In this document: positions 26,763 to 33,620 of the stretch, piece by piece | Layout: each line of letters starts with the position of its first letter | How positions within the stretch are numbered: position 1 is the first letter of the stretch | Source: Ammonifex sp. | Lineage (GTDB): Bacteria > Bacillota > Desulfotomaculia > Desulfotomaculales > DYER01 | Assembly (NCBI GenBank): GCA_020725605.1 | Contig: DYER01000026.1 | Location: 1-57,743 of the forward strand | DNA length: 57,743 bases | Direction: 5' to 3' | Made by a program: the position numbers and the translations under genes | The notes under the pieces: model-generated | What the model was told of the DNA's origin: nothing | The model's database searches: none | What the model saw: the letters and a program-made list of their open reading frames with translations, nothing else

Positions 26763-27365
26763 TTGGATCTGGAACGCTTGAAAAGGATGTTGCTTCAGGA
26801 GAAACAGGAACTAACAAGGCGCCTCGAGGCGCTTGAGGAGGGACTCCACACCACCCTGGGGAGTTCCGTGGGCGAACTCTCGACTTACGACAACCACCCG
26901 GGCGATATCGCCACCGAGACCGCCGAACGGAGCAAGGACCTGGCGCTGCGGGAGGACGTTCAGGACCGGCTGGTCGCCGTGGAAAACGCCCTGCAGAAGA
27001 TGGCGGAGGGGACCTACGGACGGTGTGACCTCTGCGGAGGGCAGATTTCCGAGGCCCGCCTGGCCGCCATTCCCTATGCTAACTTTTGCTACGGGTGCCA
27101 GCTTGAGGTGGAGAGGAGCATCCTGCCGCGACGCCGGCCGGTAGAGGAAGGGATCCTGCGCTACGACCTCCGTTTTCCCGCGGGCCCGGGCACGGGTGGT
27201 GTCGGGTACGACGGTGAGGACGCCTGGGAAGACGTGGCCCGCCACGGCCTCTCTTATGAGGGCCAGCGCTACGATGACGACGACCGGGGGTTCGTGGACG
27301 CGGTGGACGGCATACCCTACCGCAAGGAGAACGGAATGTTTTTCGGCGTGGAAGGCCCGGGGTAG
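26763..27365 (+). CDS. DksA/TraR zinc-finger protein, YteA type
   Basis: 200-residue protein with an N-terminal coiled-coil hairpin (about 1-80, LERLKRMLLQEKQELTRRLEALEEGL), a helical linker with STYDNHPGDIATE, and a four-cysteine zinc finger (Cys88, 91, 109, 112: CDLCGGQ...FCYGC). Firmicute YteA proteins share this build and are linked to sporulation; DksA proper binds the RNA polymerase secondary channel. The C-terminal 80 residues are acidic with DDDDRG and are typical of YteA. TTG 26763 is the probable start, with an AGAGG site close by. Confidence 0.85.
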   Translation: MDLERLKRMLLQEKQELTRRLEALEEGLHTTLGSSVGELSTYDNHPGDIATETAERSKDLALREDVQDRLVAVENALQKMAEGTYGRCDLCGGQISEARLAAIPYANFCYGCQLEVERSILPRRRPVEEGILRYDLRFPAGPGTGGVGYDGEDAWEDVARHGLSYEGQRYDDDDRGFVDAVDGIPYRKENGMFFGVEGPG

Positions 27366-27381
27366 ATTAAGGGGCGTCTTG

Positions 27382-28266
27382 ATGGTGGATGACTATCTGG
27401 TTAGGGCCATAGATGAGGGGCGGCAGGCCCGGGTTTTCGCGGTCCGCAGCACCCATGTCGTGGAGGAAGCACGCCGGCGCCACGGCACCCGGCCGGTAGC
27501 CACGGCGGCCCTGGGGCGGGCCCTGTCGGCGGGCCTCCTTCTGGGGGCCAACCTGAAAGGCGAGGACCTGCTGACGCTGCGCATCCTCGGGGACGGCCCC
27601 CTCGGTGCCGTTGTGGTGACGGCGGACGCCCGGGGCAACGTGCGCGGTTACGTACAGAATCCCGGCGTGGACCTGCCCCCCACGGCGGAGGGCAAGCTCG
27701 CCGTGGGGGCAGCTGTGGGCCGGGGCTACCTTTACGTCACCCGGGATCTGGGTTTCGGGGCTCCGTTTACCGGAGGGGCGGCCCTGATCAGCGGGGAGAT
27801 CGCCGCGGACCTGACCCACTATCTGGCGACCTCGGAGCAGACCCCCTCGGCGGTGGTGCTGGGGGTGCGGGTGGGGGCCGCCGGCGAGGTGGTCGGCGCA
27901 GGGGGCCTTCTGGTCCAGCTGTTCCCGGACCCTTCCGAGGACCTGGCGGCCCGGTTGGAGGAAAACCTGCAGGGGCTGAGGGAGATATCCGCCCTTCTGG
28001 CCGGGGGGGTAACCCCGGAAGAGCTGGTGGCCCGGGTGCTGGCCCCTGAAGTGCCGACCATACTCGGACGTACCCCGGTGCGCTTTGCGTGTACCTGCAA
28101 CCGGGAAAAGGTGGCGGATCTGCTGGCGGCGCTGGGCGAGGAGGAGCTGTCGGCTCTCGCCCGCGAACGCTCCGAAATCCTCGTGCGCTGCCACTTTTGC
28201 GGTGAAGAATACCGGTTCGGGCGAGCGGAAGCCCTGGAGGTTCTGAAGCCCATGAAGGCGGAGTGA
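27382..28266 (+). CDS. hslO: Redox-regulated chaperone Hsp33
   Basis: Holdase switched on by oxidation of its zinc centre. 294 residues, normal length; the C-terminal metal site is CTC (Cys237, Cys239) plus CHFC (Cys270, Cys273), matching the family's CXC-X(27-32)-CXXC. The N-terminal domain has DDYLVRAI and the conserved GRALSAGLLLGANLKGEDLLTLRI. ATG 27382 lies downstream of AAGGGGCG; the frame further upstream overlaps the YteA gene. The TGA stop overlaps the ATG of the HEPN-like gene (TGATG), so the two are translationally coupled. Confidence 0.95.
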   Translation: MVDDYLVRAIDEGRQARVFAVRSTHVVEEARRRHGTRPVATAALGRALSAGLLLGANLKGEDLLTLRILGDGPLGAVVVTADARGNVRGYVQNPGVDLPPTAEGKLAVGAAVGRGYLYVTRDLGFGAPFTGGAALISGEIAADLTHYLATSEQTPSAVVLGVRVGAAGEVVGAGGLLVQLFPDPSEDLAARLEENLQGLREISALLAGGVTPEELVARVLAPEVPTILGRTPVRFACTCNREKVADLLAALGEEELSALARERSEILVRCHFCGEEYRFGRAEALEVLKPMKAE

Positions 28267-28679
28267 TGCCGGTGGAAGGCAGCGGTTACTGGCGGAGGGC
28301 CGAAGCCCTCCTGGAAGAGGCCCGGGATATGGCGGGCGCGGGAGACTACTCGGGCGCCGTACGTAAGTGCGAAGAGGCGGTGGGCCTCGCGTTGGGCGGC
28401 CTGCTGGCGGTGGCCGGCCACGGGGCTCCCACCACCCTGACCGCGGCCCGGGGCATCGTAACCGGAGATCTGGTGCGTCGGGGCTGGCTGAAAGAGCCGG
28501 CCGCCAGGCAGCTGGCCGGCCATCTGGAAGAGCTGAGCCTGATCTTCGAACCGGGTCCCGGCGAATTCACGCGGGAGGAAGCGGAAGAAGCACTGTGGGA
28601 GGCCGGATGGGTACTGGACCTCACCTTTGCCGCGGCCCTGCCGCGGCTTCTCATGGAGGAGGGCGTCGACGCGGACTGA
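28266..28679 (+). CDS. HEPN-domain-like protein coupled to hslO
   Basis: 137-residue all-helical protein. The N-terminal half (WRRAEALLEEARDMAGAGDYSGAVRKCEEAVGLALGGLL) has the HEPN pattern of an antiparallel helix pair with an aligned A-x-x-C/A-x-E-A segment. An RQLAGH stretch at about 82-87 fits R-x4-H, the RNase motif of HEPN toxins, but it falls in a middle helix, so I would not call it catalytic. No nucleotidyltransferase (MNT) partner is adjacent. ATG 28266 overlaps the hslO stop as TGATG. The function is unknown; the coupling suggests equimolar expression with Hsp33. Confidence 0.6.
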   Translation: MPVEGSGYWRRAEALLEEARDMAGAGDYSGAVRKCEEAVGLALGGLLAVAGHGAPTTLTAARGIVTGDLVRRGWLKEPAARQLAGHLEELSLIFEPGPGEFTREEAEEALWEAGWVLDLTFAAALPRLLMEEGVDAD

Positions 28680-28693
28680 TGGAAACCGCGCCA

Positions 28694-28723
28694 TTGACGG
28701 AGGTTCGCGAAACGGCGTATAAT
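28694..28723 (+). promoter_or_regulatory. Strong sigma-A promoter for the HtrA protease
   Basis: TTGACG (28694-28699), 18-base spacer, perfect TATAAT (28718-28723), 48 bases before the ATG at 28771. Confidence 0.8.
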
Positions 28724-28770
28724 TGGGTCCCAGCAGCACATGTTGCGGGACAGGCATTGGGGGCGAAAGC

Positions 28771-29937
28771 ATGGCGAGGGATTGGAAGCGCGGACTGTTG
28801 TTTGCCGCCGTACTGGCCTTCGTGGCGGCCCTGGTTTTCACCGGGACGAACTTGCTGCTGGGGGCGGCGCTCGCGCCTGTCAAGAACGCGGTTCAGGGGG
28901 ACGCCACCATCACCAGGGCCAGCGCCAGTCCGCCGGGGGTGGGGCCGGAGACCATCGCCGACATCGTGGACCGGGCCGGGCCGGCGGTGGTGAAGATCGA
29001 CACCCTGGTGGTCAGCCAGGACACGCGGTGGGACCCCTTCTTCAACGACCCGTTTTTCCGGGAATTCTTCGGCCAGCAGCTGGTACCCCGCCAGCGCCTG
29101 GAGCCCGGGCTGGGGTCCGGTTTCATTATTTCCGAGGACGGCTACATCCTGACCAACGAACACGTCATCGACCAGGCGCGGGAAATAAAGGTCACGATCA
29201 AGGGTTTCGAGCAGCCCTTTCCGGCCCGGGTGGTGGGGGCTGACTATGACCTGGACCTGGCGGTGCTGAAGATCGAGGCCCCGCAGAAGCTGCCGGTGTT
29301 GAATCTGGGTGACTCGGACCGTGTGCGCGTGGGGGACTGGGTGATCGCCATCGGGAATCCCTACGGACTGGACCACACGGTGACCGTGGGTGTGATCAGC
29401 GCCACCGGGCGCCCGGTGACGGTGGAGGGCAGGCGCTACAAGAACCTCCTCCAGACCGACGCCTCCATCAACCCGGGTAACAGCGGGGGCCCGCTGCTCA
29501 ACCTGCAGGGAGAGGTCGTGGGCATCAATACGGCCGTCAACGTCAAGGCCCAGGGCATCGGGTTCGCCATTCCCACCAGCACGGTGAAGGCGGTGCTCAA
29601 CGATCTGATCCAGAACGGAAGGATCGTCCGGCCGTGGCTGGGGGTGCAGGTCGGCCCGGTGGACGAGGAAGTGGCCCGGCGCCTCGGGCTTCCGGCCGCG
29701 GAAGGGGCCCTGGTGGTGGGAGTGGTGCCCGGCAGCCCGGCCCAGCGGGCGGGCATCAGGCAGTACGACGTGTTCGTGGAGTTCAACGGTCGCGGGATAA
29801 AGACCCCCGACGACCTGGTGAACGCCATCCGTGAGGCCGGGGTGGGGCAGACCATTACGGCGGTCCTTTACCGCAACGGACAGCGGCTGCAGGTCAGCCT
29901 GGTGGTGAACGAACGGCCCGCCTCTTGGAGGGGCTAG
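28771..29937 (+). CDS. HtrA/DegP-type serine protease
   Basis: Membrane-anchored protease for damaged envelope proteins, 388 residues. N-terminal anchor (about 8-30), trypsin-like domain with complete triad His131 (TNEHVID), Asp162 (DLDLAVLK) and Ser238 (GNSGGPL), then one PDZ domain (about 290-375, RPWLGVQVG...GSPAQRAGIRQYDVFVEFNG). A flexible loop rich in Phe/Asp/Pro (about 86-105) precedes the catalytic histidine. ATG with GGGGGCG seven bases upstream and a strong own promoter, so it starts a new transcription unit. The thioesterase starts a few bases after its stop. Confidence 0.95.
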   Translation: MARDWKRGLLFAAVLAFVAALVFTGTNLLLGAALAPVKNAVQGDATITRASASPPGVGPETIADIVDRAGPAVVKIDTLVVSQDTRWDPFFNDPFFREFFGQQLVPRQRLEPGLGSGFIISEDGYILTNEHVIDQAREIKVTIKGFEQPFPARVVGADYDLDLAVLKIEAPQKLPVLNLGDSDRVRVGDWVIAIGNPYGLDHTVTVGVISATGRPVTVEGRRYKNLLQTDASINPGNSGGPLLNLQGEVVGINTAVNVKAQGIGFAIPTSTVKAVLNDLIQNGRIVRPWLGVQVGPVDEEVARRLGLPAAEGALVVGVVPGSPAQRAGIRQYDVFVEFNGRGIKTPDDLVNAIREAGVGQTITAVLYRNGQRLQVSLVVNERPASWRG

Positions 29938-29942
29938 CGGCC

Positions 29943-30371
29943 TTGGCGGACCTACCCCCCGCACTGGCGGCGGAACTGGAAAGGGCCTTTCGCACCCATC
30001 CCTTTGGAGGGCTGATGGGGATCAGGCTGGCGTCCGCGGGGATCGGGCGTGCGATGCTTACCTTCACGGCCTCGCCCCACCAGGCCAACCTCCACGGCAC
30101 CCTGCACGGCGGGGCCATCGCCACCCTGCTGGACATGGCCATGGGCGCGGCGGTGTACACCCTGAACGTCAGGGCCGTGACCGTGGAACTGGTGGTCACC
30201 TATCTGGCGCCGGCAAATCCCGGAGAGCTGGTCACGGCCACCGGGGAAGTGACGCACCGGGGGCGGCGCATCATCGTGGCCCAGAGTACGGCCCGGGGGC
30301 CCGCCGGAACGGTGGCCAGGGGCCACGGTCTGTATTTGCCGCGCGGTTCCGTTCTCGAGTTTGAGTCTTAA
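29943..30371 (+). CDS. PaaI-family hotdog thioesterase
   Basis: 142-residue single-hotdog acyl-CoA thioesterase. The conserved helix-strand motif NLHGTLHGGAIATLLDMAMG is intact, with the asparagine/glycine and aspartate active-site positions of PaaI proteins, then a VELVVTYLAPANPGEL strand region. The substrate is unknown; many act on aromatic or short acyl-CoAs. TTG 29943 is preferred (GGAGGGG 9-11 bases upstream); TTG 29925 is in frame. It probably shares the HtrA promoter. A good terminator lies 8 bases after the TAA. Confidence 0.87.
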   Translation: MADLPPALAAELERAFRTHPFGGLMGIRLASAGIGRAMLTFTASPHQANLHGTLHGGAIATLLDMAMGAAVYTLNVRAVTVELVVTYLAPANPGELVTATGEVTHRGRRIIVAQSTARGPAGTVARGHGLYLPRGSVLEFES

Positions 30372-31467
30372 CCCTCGTGCCACCCGGAAGGGTGGCTTTT
30401 AGTTTGGCCGTCCCCAGCAGCAGGAGGGGTACCAGAATCTGCATGGTCAGGGAGTAGGGGGGCCAAGTCTTGGAGACCCAGGTGGTCATTTCGGGTATGC
30501 TGTCGAAAAAGAACACGGCCCATACGATTTCAACGAGTACCAGGGGGAGGAGCAGGGGGCGGTAGTCGCGCAGGTCGAGCAGCTGGGCCGTGGCCAGGGT
30601 TCCCACATAGAACCAGACGGTGAACTTGGCAAAATTGCCGGCCACCCAGATGATCATGATGACGGCGTCGATGCGGGTGATGAAGTCCGCGATGTTCACC
30701 TGGCGGGCCAGTTCGAAGAAGGGAAAGATGAGCCGTGCGGCGGAGGCCCCGAAAACCGCGGTGGTGAAGGCGGCGTTGATCGACAGTACCAGGGTTACGA
30801 TCAGCAGACCCGCCAGACCGGCCGCAAAACCCGTTCGCGCCGGGTAGACGAAGGGAAGAAGATAGGCCGCAAAGGTGACCTCGCCCATCCAGGCGGCGGG
30901 GGGCAGGGCCCCGCGTACCACGGCCGCGGGTCGGGTCTCCAGTACGGGGCGGAGGTACTGGAAATTCACCATGTTAAGTAGCAGCAGCAGGATGACCCCG
31001 AAGGATATCAGAATGAGGGGGACGATGAGGGTCGTTACCCGTGCCACCACCTCGAGACCGCTGCGGACGCAGTAGACGCTCAGGAGCCCCACCAGACCCA
31101 TGAACACCAGAAGCGGCGTGGTGGGCATGAAGGCAATGGTTATGAATTCGGCGAATTCGCGCAAGATGACGGCGGCCGGAATGAACACATAAAGGATCAG
31201 AAACAGCCCGACGATTTTGCCCGCGACCTCGCCTAGGGTCGATCTGGCGTACTGAATCGGCGTCAGACCGGGAAAGCTCTTGCTCAGGCTCCAGACCAGT
31301 CCTAGGGCGGCCATCCCCTGGAGGAGCGCGGCCCAGGGGACGATCCAGGCGTCCCGCCGGGCCACTTCGGCGGCAAAGGCCGGAAGAAAGAGGATGGCCG
31401 TCGGTAAAATAACGGCTATTACCAGGAACATGGCCTGCGGCCCGGATATCTGCCCGCGTTCCAGCAC
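30271..31467 (-). CDS. GerAB/GerKB-type spore germination permease, orphan, with read-through C-terminus
   Basis: Inner-membrane B subunit of a germinant receptor (amino acid/polyamine permease fold). 398 residues with about ten helices; the opening VLERGQISGPQAMFLVIAVILPTAILFLPAFAAEVARRDAWI is diagnostic. No gerA or gerC subunit gene is adjacent. GTG 31467 starts the conserved sequence; GTG 31476/31473 are alternatives. Two oddities: a strong terminator hairpin ends 14 bases before the start, and the frame does not stop near the family's usual end but runs about 35 codons through the thioesterase terminator hairpin and overlaps that gene by 101 bases. The last about 40 residues (RVKTQTRERNRAANTDRG...) are low-complexity and probably not native. 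Confidence 0.88.
   Translation of the reverse strand: MLERGQISGPQAMFLVIAVILPTAILFLPAFAAEVARRDAWIVPWAALLQGMAALGLVWSLSKSFPGLTPIQYARSTLGEVAGKIVGLFLILYVFIPAAVILREFAEFITIAFMPTTPLLVFMGLVGLLSVYCVRSGLEVVARVTTLIVPLILISFGVILLLLLNMVNFQYLRPVLETRPAAVVRGALPPAAWMGEVTFAAYLLPFVYPARTGFAAGLAGLLIVTLVLSINAAFTTAVFGASAARLIFPFFELARQVNIADFITRIDAVIMIIWVAGNFAKFTVWFYVGTLATAQLLDLRDYRPLLLPLVLVEIVWAVFFFDSIPEMTTWVSKTWPPYSLTMQILVPLLLLGTAKLKATLPGGTRVKTQTRERNRAANTDRGPWPPFRRAPGPYSGPR
30379..30400 (+). terminator. Rho-independent terminator after the thioesterase
   Basis: GCCACCC (30379-30385), loop GGAA, GGGTGGC (30390-30396), then TTTT. It follows the thioesterase stop and lies inside the extended reading frame of the convergent GerAB gene. 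Confidence 0.85.
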
Positions 31468-31481
31468 CGGCACCACCCGAG

Positions 31482-31509
31482 AAAAAAGGGGGGGACGTAC
31501 CCCCCTTTT
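31482..31509. terminator. Symmetrical terminator hairpin upstream of GerAB
   Basis: An A-run (31482-31487), G-run (31488-31494), short loop, C-run (31500-31505) and T-run (31506-31509) form a ten-pair stem flanked by A and T tracts, so it can end transcription on both strands. On the minus strand it follows the 44-residue ORF and ends just 14 bases before the GerAB start codon. Confidence 0.8.
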
Positions 31510-31570
31510 CGTGTGTCGGCCTTCCGCCGGGGTCTCACCCCGGCCCGTGGCCCGGTCCTACCCGTTCCCG

Positions 31571-31705
31571 TCAGCCCTTTCTTGTTAGGGCCAGCAGGTA
31601 AATCTCCTTCTGCTGTTTGTCCTTGTTGAGTTTTTTCTCCAGGTCCTGAAGCTGGGTCAGCTGAACCGCGTTGAGGTGCGCCAGTTCCATGCCCGCCAGG
31701 TCCAT
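31571..31705 (-). CDS. Small helical protein (44 aa), hypothetical
   Basis: 44 codons from ATG 31705 to TAG, preceded by the near-perfect ribosome site GAGAGGAGGT at ideal spacing. The product MDLAGMELAHLNAVQLTQLQ, followed by a Lys-rich helix ending LALTRKG, is a single amphipathic, coiled-coil-like helix with no cysteine and no membrane segment. I recognise no family. The strong ribosome site and the strong terminator 60 bases after the stop both support a real, well-expressed short gene. It is transcribed away from feoA, so its promoter overlaps the feoA control region, and iron or sporulation control are both possible. Confidence 0.62.
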   Translation of the reverse strand: MDLAGMELAHLNAVQLTQLQDLEKKLNKDKQQKEIYLLALTRKG

Positions 31706-31757
31706 GGGGGTAACCTCCTCTCGCGCGTTATTATATCCTGACGATGAGAAAATAATC

Positions 31758-31786
31758 TTGACTCGGGTGGGATTGAGAGATATAAT
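31758..31786 (+). promoter_or_regulatory. Sigma-A promoter of feoA
   Basis: TTGACT (31758-31763), 17-base spacer, perfect TATAAT (31781-31786), 49 bases before the feoA start. A Fur-like palindrome lies just downstream, over the expected start of transcription. Confidence 0.8.
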
Positions 31787-31800
31787 CATTCACAAAAGAT

Positions 31801-31815
31801 TGAGAATGGTTCTCT
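31801..31815. promoter_or_regulatory. Fur-box-like palindrome in the feoA leader
   Basis: TGAGAATGGTTCTCT is a 7-1-7 type site (core GAGAA-TGG-TTCTC), close to iron-box half-sites TGA-AAT/ATT-TCA. It sits about +8 to +22 relative to the start expected from the 31758 promoter, a repressing position. A second partial match overlaps the -10 (31775-31790). Confidence 0.55.
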
Positions 31816-31834
31816 ATGCTGCGGGGTGGGGGAC

Positions 31835-32056
31835 GTGACTCTGGACCGCGTGCGGCGCGGGCAGGTTCTGCGTATCGCCGGCCTTCCCGACGGCGTCTTC
31901 CGGGCTCAGGCCCTGCGTTTCGATCTGGGCGAAGGGGCCGTGGTGACGTGTCGCGAGGTGATACCGGCCGGGCCGGTGGTACTGGCCCGGCGGCGTCAGG
32001 AGGTGGCCATCGGGCGGGACCTCGCCCGGCTCATTATGGTGGAGCCCGTGCGGTAG
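31835..32056 (+). CDS. feoA: FeoA-domain protein
   Basis: Small SH3-like protein that assists the FeoB ferrous-iron transporter at the cytoplasmic face. 73 residues: RVRRGQVLRIAGLPDGVFRAQALRFDLGEGAVVTCREVIPAGPVVL...VAIGRDLARLIMV follows the FeoA pattern, ending with the A-x-x-I-x-V strand. GTG 31835 has GGGGTGGGG directly upstream; GTG 31826 is an alternative. The promoter and Fur-like box indicate iron control. Unusually feoB is not next: an rtcB gene with its own promoter lies between them. Confidence 0.85.
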   Translation: MTLDRVRRGQVLRIAGLPDGVFRAQALRFDLGEGAVVTCREVIPAGPVVLARRRQEVAIGRDLARLIMVEPVR

Positions 32057-32082
32057 TAGTTTTATTTTTTTGCTTCCTCGTT

Positions 32083-32101
32083 GAAAATGGTTTTTATTCT
32101 C
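32083..32101. promoter_or_regulatory. Second Fur-box-like site, between feoA and rtcB
   Basis: The 19 bases from 32083 match about 13 of 19 positions of the classical iron box, with half-sites TGAAAAT and ATTCTCA. It lies about 22 bases upstream of the rtcB -35. A weak call made by eye. Confidence 0.4.
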
Positions 32102-32123
32102 ATGGAAAAATAAGGTTCCACCC

Positions 32124-32153
32124 TTGCGTAAGTGGTACCGTTAAGGGTATACT
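32124..32153 (+). promoter_or_regulatory. Sigma-A-like promoter of rtcB
   Basis: TTGCGT (32124-32129), 18-base spacer, TATACT (32148-32153), 30 bases before the rtcB ATG. Confidence 0.65.
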
Positions 32154-32183
32154 TTCAATGGCGGGCAAGGGGGTGGAAAAAAC

Positions 32184-33605
32184 ATGGATCTGGTACGGGA
32201 GGGACCCAACCGGTACCGGCTGCCGCGCCGGGGGGCCATGCGGGTGGACGGAGTGGTCTATGTAACCGAGGCCCTGCTGAGCCACCTGCGGGAGGACAAG
32301 TCCCTGGAACAGCTGGCCAACGCGGCGTGCCTGCCGGGGGTGGTGAACCCCGTGGTCGGGATGCCGGATATCCACGAGGGCTTCGGGTTACCCATCGGTG
32401 GGGTTATGGCCGTGGCCGAGGGAGGGGTCATTTCGGCCGGCGCCGTGGGCATGGACATTAACTGCGGCGTGAGGCTGATTCGCACCGACCTGGCGGCCGG
32501 GGAGTGCGATAAGCCCCTTCTGCGCCGGCTCATGGACCGTATCGAGGATTACGTGCCCACGGGGGTGGGCAAGAAGGGCAAACACAAGGGCATTACCGGG
32601 GACATTTTCGAACGGGTGGTGCACGTCGGCGCCCGCGGTGTGGTGGAGGAGGGCTACGGCTGGGAAGAGGACCTCCCCTGCACCGAGGAGGAGGGCTGCC
32701 TGCCCGGCGCGGACCTGGGGGCCGTGAGCGCCGAGGCCGTCAAGCGCGGTGCCGTGCAACTGGGGACCCTGGGCGGGGGTAATCATTTCATAGAACTGCA
32801 GGAAGTGGACCACGTGTGGGACCACGAGGTGGCAAGGCAGTTCGGCCTTTTCAGGGGCCAGCTGGTGGTCATGGTCCACACCGGAAGTCGCGGGTTCGGT
32901 CACCAGATCTGTACCGATTACAGCAAGAGCCTGCTTCAGGCCGCCAAGAAGTACGGGGTGGAGGTCCCGGACAAGGGTTTGGCCTGTGCTCCCGTAGACA
33001 GCAAGGAGGGGCGGGCCTACTACGCCGCCATGGCCTGCGCCGTGAATTTTGCCTTCAGCAACCGCCAGCTGATCACCCACGACGTGCGGCGGGCCTTCGG
33101 CGACGTCCTGGGCCGCGACCCCCGGACCCTGGGTATGAGGGTGGTCTACGATGTGGCCCACAACATTGCCAAGTGGGAGGAACACGGGGGTCGCCGGTTG
33201 CTGGTGCACCGCAAGGGGGCCACGCGGGCGCTACCGGCGGGACACCCCGGAAATCCGGCCGTCTACCGGGCCACCGGGCATCCCGTTCTGGTACCGGGAA
33301 GCATGGGCACAGCCTCCTACGTGCTGGTGGGCACACCGGCGGCGGCCGCCACCTTCTTTTCGGTGAACCACGGCGCGGGGCGTACCCTTTCCCGCCACGC
33401 GGCGGAAAGGTCCATTACCAGGGAGCAATTCGAGGCCAGTATGGGAGACGTGCTGTACAACACGCGCAATTTCAGGGACATCGTGGACGAGGCGCCCCTG
33501 GCCTACAAGGATATTCACCAGGTGGTGGACACCCTCGTAGAGGTCGGGATGATGCGCAAGGTGGCCCGCATGCGTCCGCTGGCGGTGATTAAGGGTAAGG
33601 ACTGA
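32184..33605 (+). CDS. rtcB: RNA-splicing ligase RtcB
   Basis: GTP- and Mn-dependent ligase joining 2',3'-cyclic phosphate (or 3'-phosphate) and 5'-OH RNA ends; used in RNA repair or healing in bacteria. 473 residues, full length, with the metal and guanylate ligands GMDINCGVRL (Asp, Cys), GGGNHFIE, VHTGSRGFGHQ, the YDVAHNIAKWEEH histidines and SVNHGAGR, which holds the histidine that is guanylylated. ATG with GGGGGTGG upstream. No archease cofactor gene is nearby. Its place between feoA and feoB is unusual; a single transcript reaching feoB 15 bases later is likely. Confidence 0.96.
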   Translation: MDLVREGPNRYRLPRRGAMRVDGVVYVTEALLSHLREDKSLEQLANAACLPGVVNPVVGMPDIHEGFGLPIGGVMAVAEGGVISAGAVGMDINCGVRLIRTDLAAGECDKPLLRRLMDRIEDYVPTGVGKKGKHKGITGDIFERVVHVGARGVVEEGYGWEEDLPCTEEEGCLPGADLGAVSAEAVKRGAVQLGTLGGGNHFIELQEVDHVWDHEVARQFGLFRGQLVVMVHTGSRGFGHQICTDYSKSLLQAAKKYGVEVPDKGLACAPVDSKEGRAYYAAMACAVNFAFSNRQLITHDVRRAFGDVLGRDPRTLGMRVVYDVAHNIAKWEEHGGRRLLVHRKGATRALPAGHPGNPAVYRATGHPVLVPGSMGTASYVLVGTPAAAATFFSVNHGAGRTLSRHAAERSITREQFEASMGDVLYNTRNFRDIVDEAPLAYKDIHQVVDTLVEVGMMRKVARMRPLAVIKGKD

Positions 33606-33620
33606 GCGGGAGGTGGGGAG

